Under the pieces are notes generated by a model that worked only from the letters and a program-made list of their open reading frames with translations, was not told the DNA's origin and searched no databases. Of a DNA stretch of 64,000 nt, positions 11,026-24,695 are shown in pieces. Positions within the stretch are counted from its first letter, which is position 1; every line of letters begins with the position of its first letter. The position numbers and the translations under genes were made by a program. Source of the stretch: Agroathelia rolfsii (taxonomy: Eukaryota; Basidiomycota; Agaricomycetes; Amylocorticiales; Amylocorticiaceae); contig JABRWF010000004.1 of the NCBI GenBank assembly GCA_018343915.1, positions 2,232,001 to 2,296,000 on the forward strand. Reading direction: 5' to 3'.

Positions 11026-14000
11026 ATGACTGAAGAGGCCTATTCTGATGAAGTTATTGAAACATCTGATATCGATGAAAAAGAACAGCTTGCGTCTGTG
11101 AATTCTAGTTATTGGCTCACGATCTTAGGCTCGACCGTGACTGGCTTCCGAAGGCAAGGTAAGTACTTATCACTTTTTTGAATTGGCCTACGAGCCTCCT
11201 TACGACCTCTCAGTATCTGATGGGACCATAGCACTTCGCGAAACCCATGATACGCTTGAAAAATCTAGTTCCCAAGAAATCAAAGTATCATCCATTGACT
11301 TCAGGTTCATGATTTTGTTAGCTAACTGGATCTGATATAGACGGCACATGCTTTTTTTGACCCCAATCCCGAGTTTGAGACTCTTCATGAGCCACCACAG
11401 ACGCCAGGCAGGACACATTCGTTACTCAGGTTTCAATCTCCAGATCCACTACTTTTGGGAGGTACGCGAAGTGCAAATCGACCAGCCACACATGGAATAC
11501 AGAATTGGCCAGATCGTCGTCACGTATCCCAGTCAAGCCCGGTGGTTGTCTCTCGCACAGTAGCAGGTCTCTTCAGCTCCCCACCTCTGAACTCTATGCC
11601 TAGTCTGCCTTCAGATGCTGTCACTCTTGAGTCAAGTGAAAACCAGATTATTGGGGAAACTCAATCGTCATCATCTCTATCATCCCTCTCTTCCCATGTC
11701 GACACCCCCACTAGGCCTATCCAGCCAGACCCTCCCCCTGGTCAAGGTCTTAACGAAACCGAGACAACAGAACATATGCCTGAAAGCCTTTGGGCTCCTC
11801 GCCGCAATTTGCGTAGGCGAAAACCTGAACAAATTCGCCCCTACACCGTTGATTCAGCAATGTACAGATATATAACTAAGAACGATCCAAACGCCCGCTA
11901 CTCAACCCGCGAAGAGCGAAGGCTGTTGCTTCAGTCTCAAGATGATGGCGAGTTTCAGCCCCCACAAAATGCGGAGGAATCGCAGAGCCAGGAGGAGATA
12001 AGGGTGCACAGACAATCCTCTCGCCCTGCGCCACAGTCTCGAAACGAAGGCATATCTCGGCAAAAAGATCTGCCCGAATTCCTTCGGCGGGGACTCGATA
12101 GCGACGACGACGAACCAGAGGGAATTCGCGAAGCTAGGAAAAGGGGTGCTCTGGCGCTGAAAAAACTGGAACAAGAGAAACGCGAGAGGAAGAAGAAAGC
12201 GGCGCAACAGAAATCAGTCAAGACAGGGGGGCATAACCACGATGCAAGAACTATTCCCGAAGCCTTTCCTGATGTCCTTGAGACGCCACTGTCTGATTCT
12301 CAATCATCCGTATGCTCACACCCTTCGGCAACTTGCTCTGTTTCCGCTTATAACTTTTTTAGGCTGATACGTTACCCAAGCCTCGTCAACATATTCTATC
12401 ACCGGACCACAGGCCAGCTTCTAACACGAGTCCTGAAGTGGAACCATTTCACCCGAGTTCGCCTGCTCCTAGTAGTAGTCGCTTCTCTCCACCCTTTTCT
12501 ATAGACGATGAAAGATCTGTGAGAGATGGAGATGATAATTCAAATGATGTGGATGCACAGCAATTGAAAAAGAGGGACAAGGTCATCAAGTATCTGAAAA
12601 GAGTCAAGGGCGGCAGGCTTCTCCAAAGGCTGTTCCCAACTTCACATATTGGGCGTATACTACAGATCGAAAAACAGTCCAGGAAGCGCGCCAAACCTCT
12701 TGAACGAAGACCTGAGCCCGACACATCAGAGTCTGAGCTGCGTCCTGGCCAGTCCAAGGTTAAGAGATCTGCTGCTGGGCCCAGGCCCTTTGACTTTCGT
12801 GGAGATCAGGAGTCGTCAGAGCCCGAGTTTGATATTCGACAGGACTTTCCACCACCGAGATCGCCATCGCCTCCTAGACAGGTCAACATCTCCCAGCACT
12901 CCGTGGCGCGCCCTAGGCCGCCGCTTCCGCCTCCGCAAAAGCAGACTACTCTAATATTTGCGTCTTCGTTTTCATCATCCTCATCTGACGAAGCGGATGA
13001 GAACGATCCGCTCAATGTCGGCGACGATGAAATCTTGCTATGGCAAACTCAGAAAACTCGGCCTCATCCCCTTAAAGATCGACCCAACAACGTGCATCGA
13101 GAACGGAGTCTGGTTGATTATATGCTCACTAGGTCTGTTTCCATTGGTCGCCCTCGGCGAGCTCCTAGGAGGACGGATAAAGGGCCCTCCCGGGCTCGAC
13201 TTCATCACCATAGCACAGTGACGAAAGAAGCTATGTCTATCCCTCGACAGGACAGAAATGAGCATAGGAGACGGGAGCGTTTGGACGTTGTCACCAGTGG
13301 GGCTCGCAAGCACGGCGAAGAAATACAGCCCACCCTCCATCACTTTGCACGTCTTGAAACAGGCCACGCAAAGAGACGGTCGAAGTCCCCAAATTACCGA
13401 CGAGCTGCGTCTGATGCTTTATCCATCAGCTCAGACGATTCTGACGATCCGGGGACAAGCACGCATATCAACCGCAACATCACACGGATTATCCAGCTCA
13501 ACGAACATGCGCAAAAGAGGAAGAGGAAGAGACAAAAGGAACGCATCCGGAGTGACGTCCATATCTTCCCTGGAAATCAGACAAATATAGGACCTGGTAG
13601 ACAGACGAACTTGGTGACATTGGATCTGAACACTGACTTTGTCCCGCATGCGAGGGGAGGATCAATATCTCCTGGTCCCAGAAGATCTCATGGGACACTG
13701 CATACCAACCGGGAACCACCTGCCACGGATTATGACTATGATCCAGATACTGTGCCCAAATCACGTCCTGACGTTTCACGACATCAAACAGACCATACTT
13801 ACAGACAGGCAATGCAGTATGCTGTTGAGCATGGGATAGATATGAGGAATCTGCGACCAGAATTCGACGTCGATTTTGGCATCGAGCCTCTTAACTCGGG
13901 TATCCGACTTTCTGCAACAACTTACACCGGTTCCCTTCAACTAGCGAGCCTTGCAAATTTCATTCTAAAGCACGAGAGAATCCCTTTCCCTCCGCCGACA

Positions 14001-16922
14001 ATATCCTTGTTCGACACAGATATTGGACCTGATATGGAAGCAACTGATTTCGCTCTGACATTTAGAATCCTGTGCGAGCGCATGCTCACGTCTGTTCAGG
14101 ATCAGTCCGTAGGCCTTCTTGAAGACCTTGGTCATTCTGCTCAAGGACTGTGCCGTTTGCTATCGTATTCCCTCCAAAAGTTCGATACCGAGGCTGCCCT
14201 CTTTCGTGACTCGTTGCGGGAAGCCATCATGGTTTTAGTTGCGGACTTACAAGATCAACACATTAGATCTAAGGAGCATACCTCCGGACTCCTGGCCATT
14301 TATTGGTTTGCTTTGGAATCGTTAATTCGTCTTTCATGTACCGGTCAAGAACCCGAGTTATCTCTGCCTATGACTTGTGACCTTATTACAGACGTCGTTG
14401 AACGACTCCGGTCTTTTGACATCCAGGCAGCCATCAAGAGTGTCACATCTGACAAGGATACGACGGAGCTAAAGACGCCTTATTTTGTCGGGGAATTCTG
14501 GATTAAACTCATTCACGTCGTCGATCGATTGCATACAAGGTTCCCGGATCGAGTCCCGAACTTTTGGTCGTTCGTTAATCGTAGCGACCAGGAGATGAAC
14601 TTGGCGGATGGCGGAGAATTCTTGTGGCAGCTCATTTTTGGACTAAACGCACTCTCACAATTCACGGTTAACGGTATGACCACTAGCCGCAGCACTTTAG
14701 CCCCTTCTTGGGACATCGTTGTCTTTGCGTTAAAGAAAACCGAGCTGGAGCTCGATCCTGTCAAGGATAAACAACGTACGCACAAGGAACGAAAGGCCCA
14801 CGAAGGCATGCTGAGAACACTCGTCGCGCGCTGTTTTAAGCTTTGGAATATCTGGCATTGGTCGTTGGACGACGCGCCGAAAATGTTCGACGAAGTTGTC
14901 AAGATCTTCCGCAGCCGCAAATTCGCCTGTCTTCACTACGAGACAGCTGACTTCCCTGAGTTTTTGCGATATGAGGACCCGGAGCTCTTGAACCAATGCA
15001 GCGAAACTGAGACTTCATTCGAACTCTTTCTCAAACTGCTCCTTCACGCCGCTCGCTCGGGTGCTAATGGTCGGGGAAGTTTGTCGTCCAAGTCGAGAAA
15101 GTTGCTGTCCACTTGTATACCTGTAGGCAACGTATCGTTTCCTCCCGACGCACCTCCGCTCCAGAGGGAGCTTTCGTTGCTCTATAACCGTTATAGTGCT
15201 ATCATTGTTGCCCTGATGGCTGATCCAACGCCCGCTAACATGCGCGACAAAGTCCGCAGAGCTCGTGCTATCACCGACTACAAACACGGAGACGTCAACA
15301 CCCGCATAGCCTGCATTCGTGGGGCCATGTATCTAGCGTTTGTCATCCAAGACAAAGACCTCCCCATGGACGATATTCTCAACTGGTATATAGACATGTG
15401 GAATGTTCTTCACTCAGAGTTCGCAGCTCAGGGTCCATTCAATATCAGAATACCACGTGCGCATATCAAGATGATTCTTCAATCATGCCTTGCGTCTATT
15501 CGGCGGATTCTTGTTACGCCCAAGATGGAAGCCGGACTCCAACGCACGACTTATCCGCATATTGGGTTCATTTCTGGACGTAAGTCTAGCCATATCACTG
15601 TTGCATTTGATCACTTGGTTAAGTTATCTTCTCAGCTTGGATAGGAAATATATTAGCACCTAATAATCCTTTCCTGTCGGACGATGATATCAGGCTTGAA
15701 GTTCGAGAATTGATTCAAGCTTTCTTGCTTGCGAGAGAAGACATGATCCCGTTGCCCCAAACTCCTCGAGTCGTTCTGGAGATGAGCGAGGATAGTCAAC
15801 AGGATGAAAATGCCTATTGGTCGGACGAAATGTACGACATCCCGGAAATCGTAGACATTGATCAAGGACGGCAAGATGAAATCAGCCAGAAAGATAAGGC
15901 AGTGCAGCAGGTGAATTGACATGTCAATGACGTGCTCTTTATCATTACTGAGCAATAACCAGTTCATCAATCAAACTCTTACTCCTGGGGTCTTTCGATT
16001 AATACAGACACGGTTTGGTGACCATAACTTGAACGAATCTGAGTTCCGTAGTGGGAGATACGAAGATGCGGATAAGTGGGTAGATGCTTACGTTAAATGT
16101 GCTCAAGTGACTGTCAGGCACGGATTAAAGGTACCTCGATTTATCTACGTGAATTGCTGCCCTGGTATTCAACTATATTTTTAAAGGATTGGGAGCACTA
16201 CTTTAGTTTAGGCCAATTGTCGTGGCAGAAAATCTCTTATGGTCCCGGTCGACGACGTGTCGGGCTGCGATTCATGTACACAGCGCTTTTGACTGACCCT
16301 AGCCAATATCCTGTAAGCACCTGTTCCTGAGGATGGGTCTTTATCTGATTACTCTACTGCAGCAAACAAAAGACAAACATTTTGAAGTCTTGCTAACGTC
16401 ATTGGTCTCTCTCGATGTGACACTCGAGAATACTTATGTCTCGTTGTTCTTGACTTGTGGTGGACTTCAACATCCCTATCTCGATGGTCTACCTTATCAA
16501 TTGCAACCGAAGCAGTATGAGATCAAGCTTACTGTATCTGAGTTTTTGGGGCTTCGACCTCAAATAATCGAGAGTACGTTCCTTGTTGCAGTTCTAATAA
16601 TAAATAGTGCTTCTTACTTGGATGACCACTTAGCCGTTTTCAAAAACCTCGATGCACGCATCCAACGAGCACATCATGGTGAGACAGATCTAAATATTAT
16701 GAACGGGTCGGTGGAACGTGGAGTCAAGTCCATGCTTTATGCGGCAAGAGAGACCTTGAATGTAAGCTTCCGTTGGTTACTCATGACTTTCGTCATAACT
16801 TATGGGCGCAGGGTATTCCCGATGATTCCAGTCGTAAGGCGGAGTATGCCACCTTCTGTCAAGGCATCAGACAATCACTCGAGCGATATAGTCATCTTTA
16901 TCCGCTGCGCGTGGTTCTGTGA
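11026..16922 (+). CDS. Mus7/Mms22-family DNA repair protein
   Basis: Ten exons (11026-11158, 11214-11284, 11341-12309, 12363-15579, 15636-15910, 16008-16130, 16187-16312, 16363-16573, 16634-16761, 16812-16922) give 1787 residues in phase. The family signature LWAPRRNLRRRKPEQIRPYT lies near residue 205, where the Arg-rich block precedes the conserved RPYT. Residues about 250-800 are charged and disordered. The C-terminal half is an alpha-helical array containing FLWQLIFGLNALSQF and a final stretch NGIPDDSSRKAEYATFCQGI. Yeast Mms22 and fission-yeast Mus7 act at damaged replication forks, in yeast with the Rtt101-Mms1 cullin ligase; the same nuclear role is expected. The exon junction at 11285 (GTATCA donor) is chosen because it gives a 56-base intron and the right phase. 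The true C-terminus is uncertain: a GTGAGC donor at 16919 could lead to further exons. Confidence 0.75.
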
Positions 16923-17694
16923 GCTCCTCACTATTGTTTTCGACCGTTGATCGCAATATGCGATGTATGCATGTATACCTTTCGAAGCTAGATTTTACCA
17001 TACCCCTTCTCTTGTATTATTTATTGTCTTTGTGTTGCATATAGCCGGGTGCTCACATGCCCTCGGACGCCTACCATATTAGTATACCGAGGACGGACCA
17101 CAATAACTTTATTTACTTCCGGTTGCGCAGTGTTGTTCCCGACCAGGATCACTCTGAGTTGCAGTTGGCTGGGAATTTGTTAGTTGTACAATGTACTCGT
17201 CGTTTCCCTGGCATTCAGATATTCCATATGATGCAAACTGCATATGCCATCTATATCTTGTGATTTTTGGGATATTTGAATTGTCTTGATCTTTTGTTAC
17301 TGAGACAACGAACTCCTCTGGCAGTGCTACAACGCATTCCCCACGCGCCGTGGTCCATTCAAGCGACTCGGGAAGGCACAATTGTTCCCATCTTGAATGA
17401 TCCTGCATTCCTTTGCTTCATATCCGGGCTTATTGTCATTCCAAACAAGGCGGTTTCCTTCAATGGCACATGACTATGCCACCACTCTCCATTCAGACAT
17501 AGCATGGCGGTATAATATAAAAGGGCTTTCGTACATCCGACCCTCGGTCTCAGGCTCCTCATCTCTGGCATCTCCTCCCACTTCAGCCCTTTCTTCATCT
17601 TCTCTCACTCGAGCTGCGCTCGTGTTTTAACAACTTTCTCTTTCATTAACCTTATTTTTTTTCTCCATTCTTCTCCTTCAATTTTATTATTGCA
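16923..17694. other. Intergenic region upstream of the CBM19-like gene
   Basis: Up to 772 bases between the Mus7-like stop and the next start. The left part may hold additional 3' exons of the Mus7-like gene, because open reading continues after possible acceptors at 16991 and 17044. The right part is a Pol II promoter with a TATA box and a pyrimidine-rich leader. Confidence 0.4.
17510..17523 (+). promoter_or_regulatory. TATA box of the CBM19-like gene
   Basis: The sequence GTATAATATAAAAG lies about 175 bases upstream of the start codon at 17695. It is followed by a C/T-rich stretch from 17526 to 17690, the usual layout of strongly expressed fungal promoters. Confidence 0.55.
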
Positions 17695-18973
17695 ATGGTC
17701 CGATCCTCTCTTGTTGTTATGGCAATCGCTGCTCTTTCTGCTCAGGTGTCTGCGGCACCGATACAGAAGAGGATTGCACAAACCATCACGGATTCGACTG
17801 CGAAGTGGGTTGCTGCCTGCGTAAGTCATAGTTATAGTCTCGCGTTACCTCTTTTCCCCGTCTAATCGTATTCGTATTTTTCTCAGCAACAAGCTGGTGG
17901 AGGTGCCCAATGCCAGCCTATTTCCCAAACGGCCTTCACCAGTCTTTTGGCAGCTGGCAAGGCCTGCGATCAGCAGGATGCTGCGGACTCTATGATTGAT
18001 CTTGCAAAAACACTCAACAATGATGCCACTATGATCTCTCTCGCTCAGATCTTTGCTCAGCAACCAAGGAACTCGGTGAGCCCAGTGATCCAATCAAAGA
18101 GGAAGGATATCTTGCTAACCATTGATTAATAGCCCAATTCTGTTAGCGTACCCTACTGTCAAAAAGCCCCCAAGAACTCCGAGTTGAATGGGCTTTTCCA
18201 ATGCCAATTCCAAGGCGACAATCCTACTACATTCGCTCCTGCGGTACCAGGCGACACTGCTTCGGGTAACATTCCATTTGGAATGACTAGTACCCTCTCC
18301 CCCGCTGGCTCCTGTCCGGCAAACCCAAGTGGTCCCATTGCCGATGGTACTCAGCTCGTCGATCTCACTACGAATCCCGGTGTCAGCAGCTCTGGCGGCG
18401 CAGCAAGCAGCGGCGGCTCGTCGGCTTCATCCGGAGCATCTGCATCAGCTGCCTCCAGTGATACCTCATCTGCCGCAAGCTCTGACACTGGTTCCGGCTC
18501 GAATGATGCTGGTGCAGTAACTGTGCTTACAACCGTTACTGCCACCGCTGCTGGCGCGACCGCCACTGCAGCCGCTGCCACATCTTCCGGTACTGCTGGT
18601 AGCAGCAGCGGTTCGAGCTTCCTCTTGTCGAACGGTCAGAAGGCTCAGCAACAGAATGCTCAATTTGCTCAGCTCTCAACGAGCTCTACTTGCACTGGTG
18701 AGTTGTTCGGCTTCATCAACAAGGAAATGATTGATATCTGACTCTACCGCAATTTACTCTACAGATGGCGAAAATGCCTGCGTAAACGGTGGCTTTGCCC
18801 AATGCGTTGGCGGATCCTTTGTCGTCACTCAATGCGCGGCATCTGAGCAATGCTTCTCCCTCCCGCTCGTGAATAGCGCTGGAACATCTATCACATGCAC
18901 CACCCAATCCGATGCTCAGTCACGTATCCAGGCGACCGGAGCAACGGGCGGGGTTGATGGCTCCAGCTCTTAA
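17695..18973 (+). CDS. Secreted protein with C-terminal CBM19-like domain
   Basis: Four exons (17695-17820, 17887-18075, 18133-18697, 18765-18973) give 362 residues. The N-terminus MVRSSLVVMAIAALSAQVSA is a clear signal peptide, with a KR site shortly after (APIQKR) that could be a Kex2-type cleavage point. A Cys-containing domain (residues about 35-150) is not assigned. A Ser/Ala/Gly-rich linker (about 195-275) looks heavily O-glycosylated. The last 80 residues (STCTDGENACVNGGFAQCVG, then SEQCFSLPLVNSAGTSITCT) match the pattern of chitin-binding CBM19 modules found at the end of fungal chitinases. No catalytic domain is present, so the protein probably binds the cell wall instead of degrading it. 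No GPI signal is visible at the C-terminus. Confidence 0.75.
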
Positions 18974-19420
18974 ACCTTAACATCATGATCATGTCACTCC
19001 TACATTATCACATTTATTAGTGTCAAGACTAGATAGTGCATTCCTGTCTTGACCTTAGCTCGAATTTGCCTGGTTGTGAATGGTGTAATGATAAATGTTA
19101 TACCCTTGCCTATTTGGCTTATTACTAGTATTCGAGTGATCACGAACAGCTCTCAACTATTAATAAGTGTAAAAGTTACTTGAAAAGCAAAGTTATATAA
19201 AAGCCGAACTTAGCCTTGAAAAAGAGCTTCTGAACAACTAAATTTTCGGATCTTGAGCCCTGTAGACTGACTTGTGTCGAAGCTCTTTATACTCATACCT
19301 ATTACTCTGACAAATGTATAGTTGTCACGTTCAAAACACATCCATTTGAAGATGATTTTCAGTGAAGAAAGCGTATATATATACAAAAAAACAATGTATC
19401 GTCCATGGCTAAATATGTAC
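18974..19420. other. Convergent 3' intergenic region
   Basis: 447 bases between the CBM19-like stop and the stop of the intact GH95 gene on the opposite strand. AT-rich, with TATATATATA near 19373-19382. No gene seen. Confidence 0.4.
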
Positions 19421-22400
19421 CTAGGAAATCGTAATCGTCGTAGTCTCTCCCTGATCCAGCGTGGTCGTTAACGTCGTGCCGCTCAGAGATGGGCTCCCGG
19501 ACGTCGCACTGACTTTCTTTCCACTGAAAGAATCCGAGTGTATCACAACTGTGCGAGTCTCTACAGACCGGTCCGAGCGAAGTGTGAATTTGGTCACGGC
19601 GCTATCAGACCAGGCTAGATCAATACCCAGCCCGTCTCGGAGGCGACCACCTGTGATTGAGCCCGTAGGCCAGTTGAAGGGCAGGGCCGGAAGTAGGTTG
19701 ACCTGAGTTACGTTCCGATACCTTTTTTTTTTTTCAAGAAAAACAGAGTTAGTGCTAATGAAGAATGATCGTTAGAAAAGATGCGTACTCTTTAGTGGAG
19801 TCTAAACTTTGGAATATCATATTGACCACGGCAGCGGGCGAGCCACCATTCGCGTCCATCTTCGTATCAGGTCAGATCAACATTCTCCAAAAATGGGATT
19901 CCGGGAGTCTCTTTCGTACTCACTTGGAAGAGACTTTCATGCGCATCGTACATGCTCAAAAGGTTACCTGTTCATCGAGTTAAGTTAGAATGAAAAACAT
20001 GTATTGTAAATATAATTTACCATTCAAGTTGCTCCAGATCATGTAACGGTATTCGAATCCCGCCCAACTGGCGTTCTTCAAACCACTCGCAACTACCGAG
20101 CGCATGATCTTCTCCCAGCCTATGGAAATATATGAGGAAGGTTTTAGGAAGGGATTAGATTTCATTATCTACCTGCATCGCTATCAACTGTTCCATTTCC
20201 ACGAGCATTCAAAGAGACCGCTGCAGCATCCAGAATCGACTGGTTACCAAGCGACTGCCCATAATATCCACTAATCGTCCATCCGGGATACACACCAAGC
20301 AAGTGGCTCAGATGACGATGTTGATCAGTCTGATTATCTATGTCTAACTTGTATTCTGATTTTTCTCAATGTGAGACGAGGCAAAGCTACATATTTTGTC
20401 AAAGAAGTATATCTGACCTTGAAGTTGACCCCAGCTTCCAATGCGCATGCCAGAATAAAGATGTTGTAGTGACGAAGTAATGTTGGAAATGAATGCGGTA
20501 TCTTGATCCCCGGCGATTTCGTACACTTTTAAGATGTTATGGAAGAGTTCAAAGATTTGCTGTGCATGGAATTTAGTTTAATGCTACTTGTTAAATTGTA
20601 ATAACTTGAATATAGGTACCTGATGGTTCCAAGTGCATGCAAGAGTAACAGGATCTTTGAAGTATCAATTTGAGCCAATGAACGACATTTAAGTGGCATG
20701 GAAAAGATACCTTTTTCAGGAGAATTGCAAGGTGCAACAACGTAAGTCCCGTCATTGAAATACGTATCTTGTTGCAAAAAGGCCATTTGGAATTGAGCAT
20801 GAGCCTAAACCGGGAAATTAGACTGATCTGACGTTTAACAAGCAAATATTGTTACCTTCATCAAAGGATATGTGATATTCTTGAAGAACGTGGTATCGGC
20901 AGGATTGTAAATATAGTGATCATACAAGTGCTGAAGTAGCCACGCAGGTGCCGCCTATACGCCCTGGAACTGAGTAACCGCAAAGATACATTACAATCGA
21001 ACACCTACCGAGAAATCGTACCTTCACATAGAAATACAATAAGTAAAAGCTTCATATAGAGTATTTTTATGAGCATACCATTCTGGATGATATTCGCCAT
21101 TATCATAAGATCCTTGCATTCCAGTGTAGCCGAATAAATTGGATGCGGTTTCAAATACATAGCCGTTTTCTATGCCATATAATATGTTGGCCGTATCAGA
21201 CCCACGATCCTTTAGTGCATACTATATGCGCATGTTAATCGATTAAATTTACTTTGGAAGGATAGTGCATCACTTACCCAAATCCAGTTGCCCATATTCT
21301 CTATTCCTTGCGCAATGTCGGTAGTCTCACCAGGCCATTGCATCATTTGCTGATTGTTGACTTGAATTAGGATTGGTCATGCTTTCATAAAATGTGTGGT
21401 CTTACCAGGTTGATATCGTAATGGAAATCGGCACCCCATTCACTTTCTCTTCCAGAAGCCCATATACCTTGTAAGCCAGGTGGCAAGTAGTTACTTCTCA
21501 GCCTTGTGCTTGATATCAGCAGGTGACGGCCATAGCTTTTGGTATGATAACCATATGGTAAGTAAATGCGGATTTGAAAATAGTAAGGGTAATTACCTGT
21601 ATGCTAAGTATTCGAGAAGAGGAGAACCAGCATTGAAATCATAATCGTTTATCAGCTGATCAGTGGGTATTGCAAGAGCTGAAGCGTTGTTTGCCTGTCC
21701 AATGTCGAGTGTGAAGGCATGCGCCAGCGCGGAGTAATCAGTAACGTGAGTAGCTGGGCGGGCGTTCAGATACATGCTACAATTCATAAGACAAATCTAG
21801 ATAACCTACAGAGAAGATTGGACAGGGATGTCTGGTTTGCAGCAGCCACATTATTAACGACAGCTGTGTGCGGGTCCGCACCATGACATGAGTATCCAGA
21901 GGCCTTGTTACACGTTGAAAGATCAAATCTATAGTTACGGTGTAAGTGTCTGGTTTATTGAGCCTTACTAATGAAATTGAGCACTAACTCAGTATCACCC
22001 GTCCATATAACCCAGCTTTCCGTTGCGTTCGTTACAGTCAGAGTGCCGTTGGCTGTGCAAAATAATTGACCACCAACAGAGCCTATGGATGCCTGCACTT
22101 CATACAGCATGGTTTGCGCGATCCCATCTGTGGAGCCCTCTAAACGACCTCTTTGAATGATCGTATGGTTGGAGCTGGAGCAATTGGCTATGTGCATCGG
22201 AGATTTTAGCAGCTGTCGTAGGAAATCGGAAAGTAAGATACCTTGAGGAACCGTAGTATCAGGCGAGGATACTGAGTAAGTTAAAGAAAGGGCTGATACA
22301 TTGGCCGTAGTATGGGTCACACAGACTTGTGATGGAAAACTACAGTATGATATACTTGATAGCCAGTGAGCCTAAGATAAATAACCATAATTTCAATCAT

Positions 22401-23392
22401 TTGTTATACCGGTTATATGCAATCCCATCCGAGGTCCAGCTGATGTTTACGAGGCCTTGATCCATGTCAAGGGTACGGGTATAGCTCGTAATGGAAACAT
22501 CAGTGATATTTGAAGTGATATTAAGGTAGCCTGCTGTTGAATACGACCCCTATAGTTGAATCATCGATAAAGGTTCAAATCCATCAGATTCAAATATTCT
22601 CACATAGTCCGGGTCGTTGATATATCCCATGAGACCATCGACGGCTAACAAGGAACACTGGCATAAGTTAAGAGATGATCAGAATCAAAATTCACACCCA
22701 CAGCCATAGCCGGTGGACATGATGCTTTTACGTGCATCTTGGAGGACCTCACGATCTGAGTGTATTAGGTCAGGGAATATATCGTGATTATCTAGCTATG
22801 CGACACACAGTATGGAATTTCTGAAATGGGACCGTTCTTACAGAAAATGAGTTAGTGAATAACAAGCACAAAGAAAATTTGTAATACTTACTCCACCAGA
22901 GTAAGTCGAATTACGGAAAGGACTGTGTTAAGTTAGAAGGGTAGATTAGAAATACAAGTAGAGGTATCTAACCCTCCTGTCCATAACGAAGCAATGTTGA
23001 TCTTGATTATGTTAGGCTAGAAAGGTGCGGGCATAAACTAAGTCGGAATACACATACGTAATGCAAATCATTGACCGGATCTCCGAGAATACTCTCTCCA
23101 AGGTAACTATGTAAAATGAATATGTGCTGTCGAGGTCCCTTACGTAGCTCTTACCCATTCCCAATGAGGTATGCACCAGTATAAAAATCAAGACCTGATC
23201 CAGTAAACGCTCAATATGGCAGGCATGACTCTATGTTTGTCGAAACACTGTACCGGGTCCCTCGGACCATAAAGTATTAAGACTTGATGGAGGTGTACTA
23301 GTCGATTGGTTGTTTGGAGGAGCAATTAGTGTCACTGAAGCGCTTGCAAGCCTAAGAGGCCAGAGGGCAAAGTAGAGCAATGGAAGAATCAT
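19421..23392 (-). CDS. GH95-family glycosidase (alpha-L-fucosidase-like), intact copy
   Basis: About 26 short exons from ATG 23392 to TAG 19421 stay open in a consistent phase, including a 13-base exon at 21009-21021. The product begins MILPLLYFALWPLRLASA, a signal peptide, so it should be secreted. GH95 landmarks appear in order: GNGYLGESILGDP followed by INIASLWTGGPFRNSTYSGG; HGADPHTAVVNN; SYGRHLLISSTRLRSNYLPP and LQGIWASGRESEWG; YDINLQMMQWPGE; CNSPEK (the Glu fits the general acid); HRHLSHLLGVYPGW; LNARGNG; MDANGGSPAAVVNMIFQS; and LLPALPFNWPTGSITGGRLR. Family members remove terminal alpha-L-fucose (some L-galactose) with inversion. The position usually written N-x-N reads D-I-N here. The gene is the left copy of a tandem duplication. 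Exon borders in the first kilobase are less certain. Confidence 0.8.
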
Positions 23393-24695
23393 GTCGGATA
23401 CGCCCACTGGGCTGAACGTAACTCATCCATCGTGTTATATATAATGGCGCCGCCATAGATTATATGCAGGCATCAGATCCAGTAGAAGACCAAAGCATTC
23501 ATGTCTTCATAGCTGTATTTTCGAAGTTCGGTTGCATGTGCAACATTAGCCAACTGAGGATTGTTCGATTTCATTAGCCCGAAAGAAGAGCCTGAGAGCA
23601 ACCCCAAAATTAATTGCTACGAGCGAGTACTCAACTTCGCCATCAGAAAGACGAACTGCGAGAGAGCGGTCTGATGAGTGTTCAAGTTTCAGCCAAAAAG
23701 CAAGAGAGCACTATTGTTTATTAATGATTTCAAATGAGTGTCTTTGTTTGACAAGAGCAGTCCACAACAAGTTCCTCTCTGGAAGTTGTCAAGAAAGCCG
23801 AAGCCGGCATATTGCACACGTGGTGTAGATTCATTGTTGAACAGGTTTCCGGAGACGAACAAGAAGCTGTGAAGCATGTGAAGAGTTAACAAAGTCGATC
23901 ATGACTCACGAGTGCAAGCAGCAATATACAAACCATCATGAAATATCGAAGAGCAATCTACGCTCAGCTGATTAATAGACGCCCAGTCTATGTACGTGGC
24001 ATTCCATATCAAGTCATGTTACTGCTTTACTGACAAAAGGTAGCTGTCACATGTTTTCACGACGGCCAGCGCATCCTCAGCACTACTGTCCCGGCTCCGT
24101 TCGGCCATCGTGGTAGTGTTAATCATGCGCATTGTCAGTATTTCAGGCTCTATTAGCATGGCGTCATCGTCCTACCCCCATGACTCCCGATGAAAACCCT
24201 AGAATCAAGATATCAATCTCGACACTGACAAGTTGACAAAACGACTCGGAGCGATTAGCCATGAGCGCTGAGCAACCGTTACGCTAGTAGTGCAGAGACG
24301 AGACGCTTGCCAGAGTAGAGAAGGCATACGTAAGAGAAAAGCTCGGGCCTTTGTTCTGCGCCTTGAACAAGCAGCAAGAAATGGGGTGATTACCGTAATG
24401 TACTAAGAAAAGAGGTCATGACAGTACTGTATGCCAGAGCCTGGAGCATCTTATCACAATAACAACAGAACACTACACCAAGTTACTTCTCCACTTTTAG
24501 CCTCATCTCTTTACCTTGAGTGAAGCTCAGGCTATTTCAAGCCGTGATTAGTAGTACTTAAGTTTTACACTTTTGCAAATGCTCCTGATTTTTGCTTATT
24601 CATTCCTGTAAGACGAACCATCTCTCGTAGAAATGGCTTACAGCAAAGCAAGTGTATATATTCTTTCTAAAGCGACATATAGTTCAAATGTTTGC
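23393..24695. other. Upstream region of GH95 copy 1 (part of the duplicated unit)
   Basis: About 1.3 kb between the GH95 start and the pseudogene stop. It holds no credible gene. Much of it aligns by eye with 28690-29860 upstream of the second copy, for example the shared stretch CTGTATTTTCGAAGTTC (copy 1 near 23512, copy 2 near 28767) and TGTGAAGCATG. The duplication therefore included promoter sequence. Confidence 0.6.
23436..23446 (-). promoter_or_regulatory. TATA box of the intact GH95 gene
   Basis: On the minus strand, CATTATATATAAC lies about 45-55 bases upstream of ATG 23392. A related TATATAG is kept at the same relative place in the pseudogene copy near 28692-28699. Confidence 0.45.
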
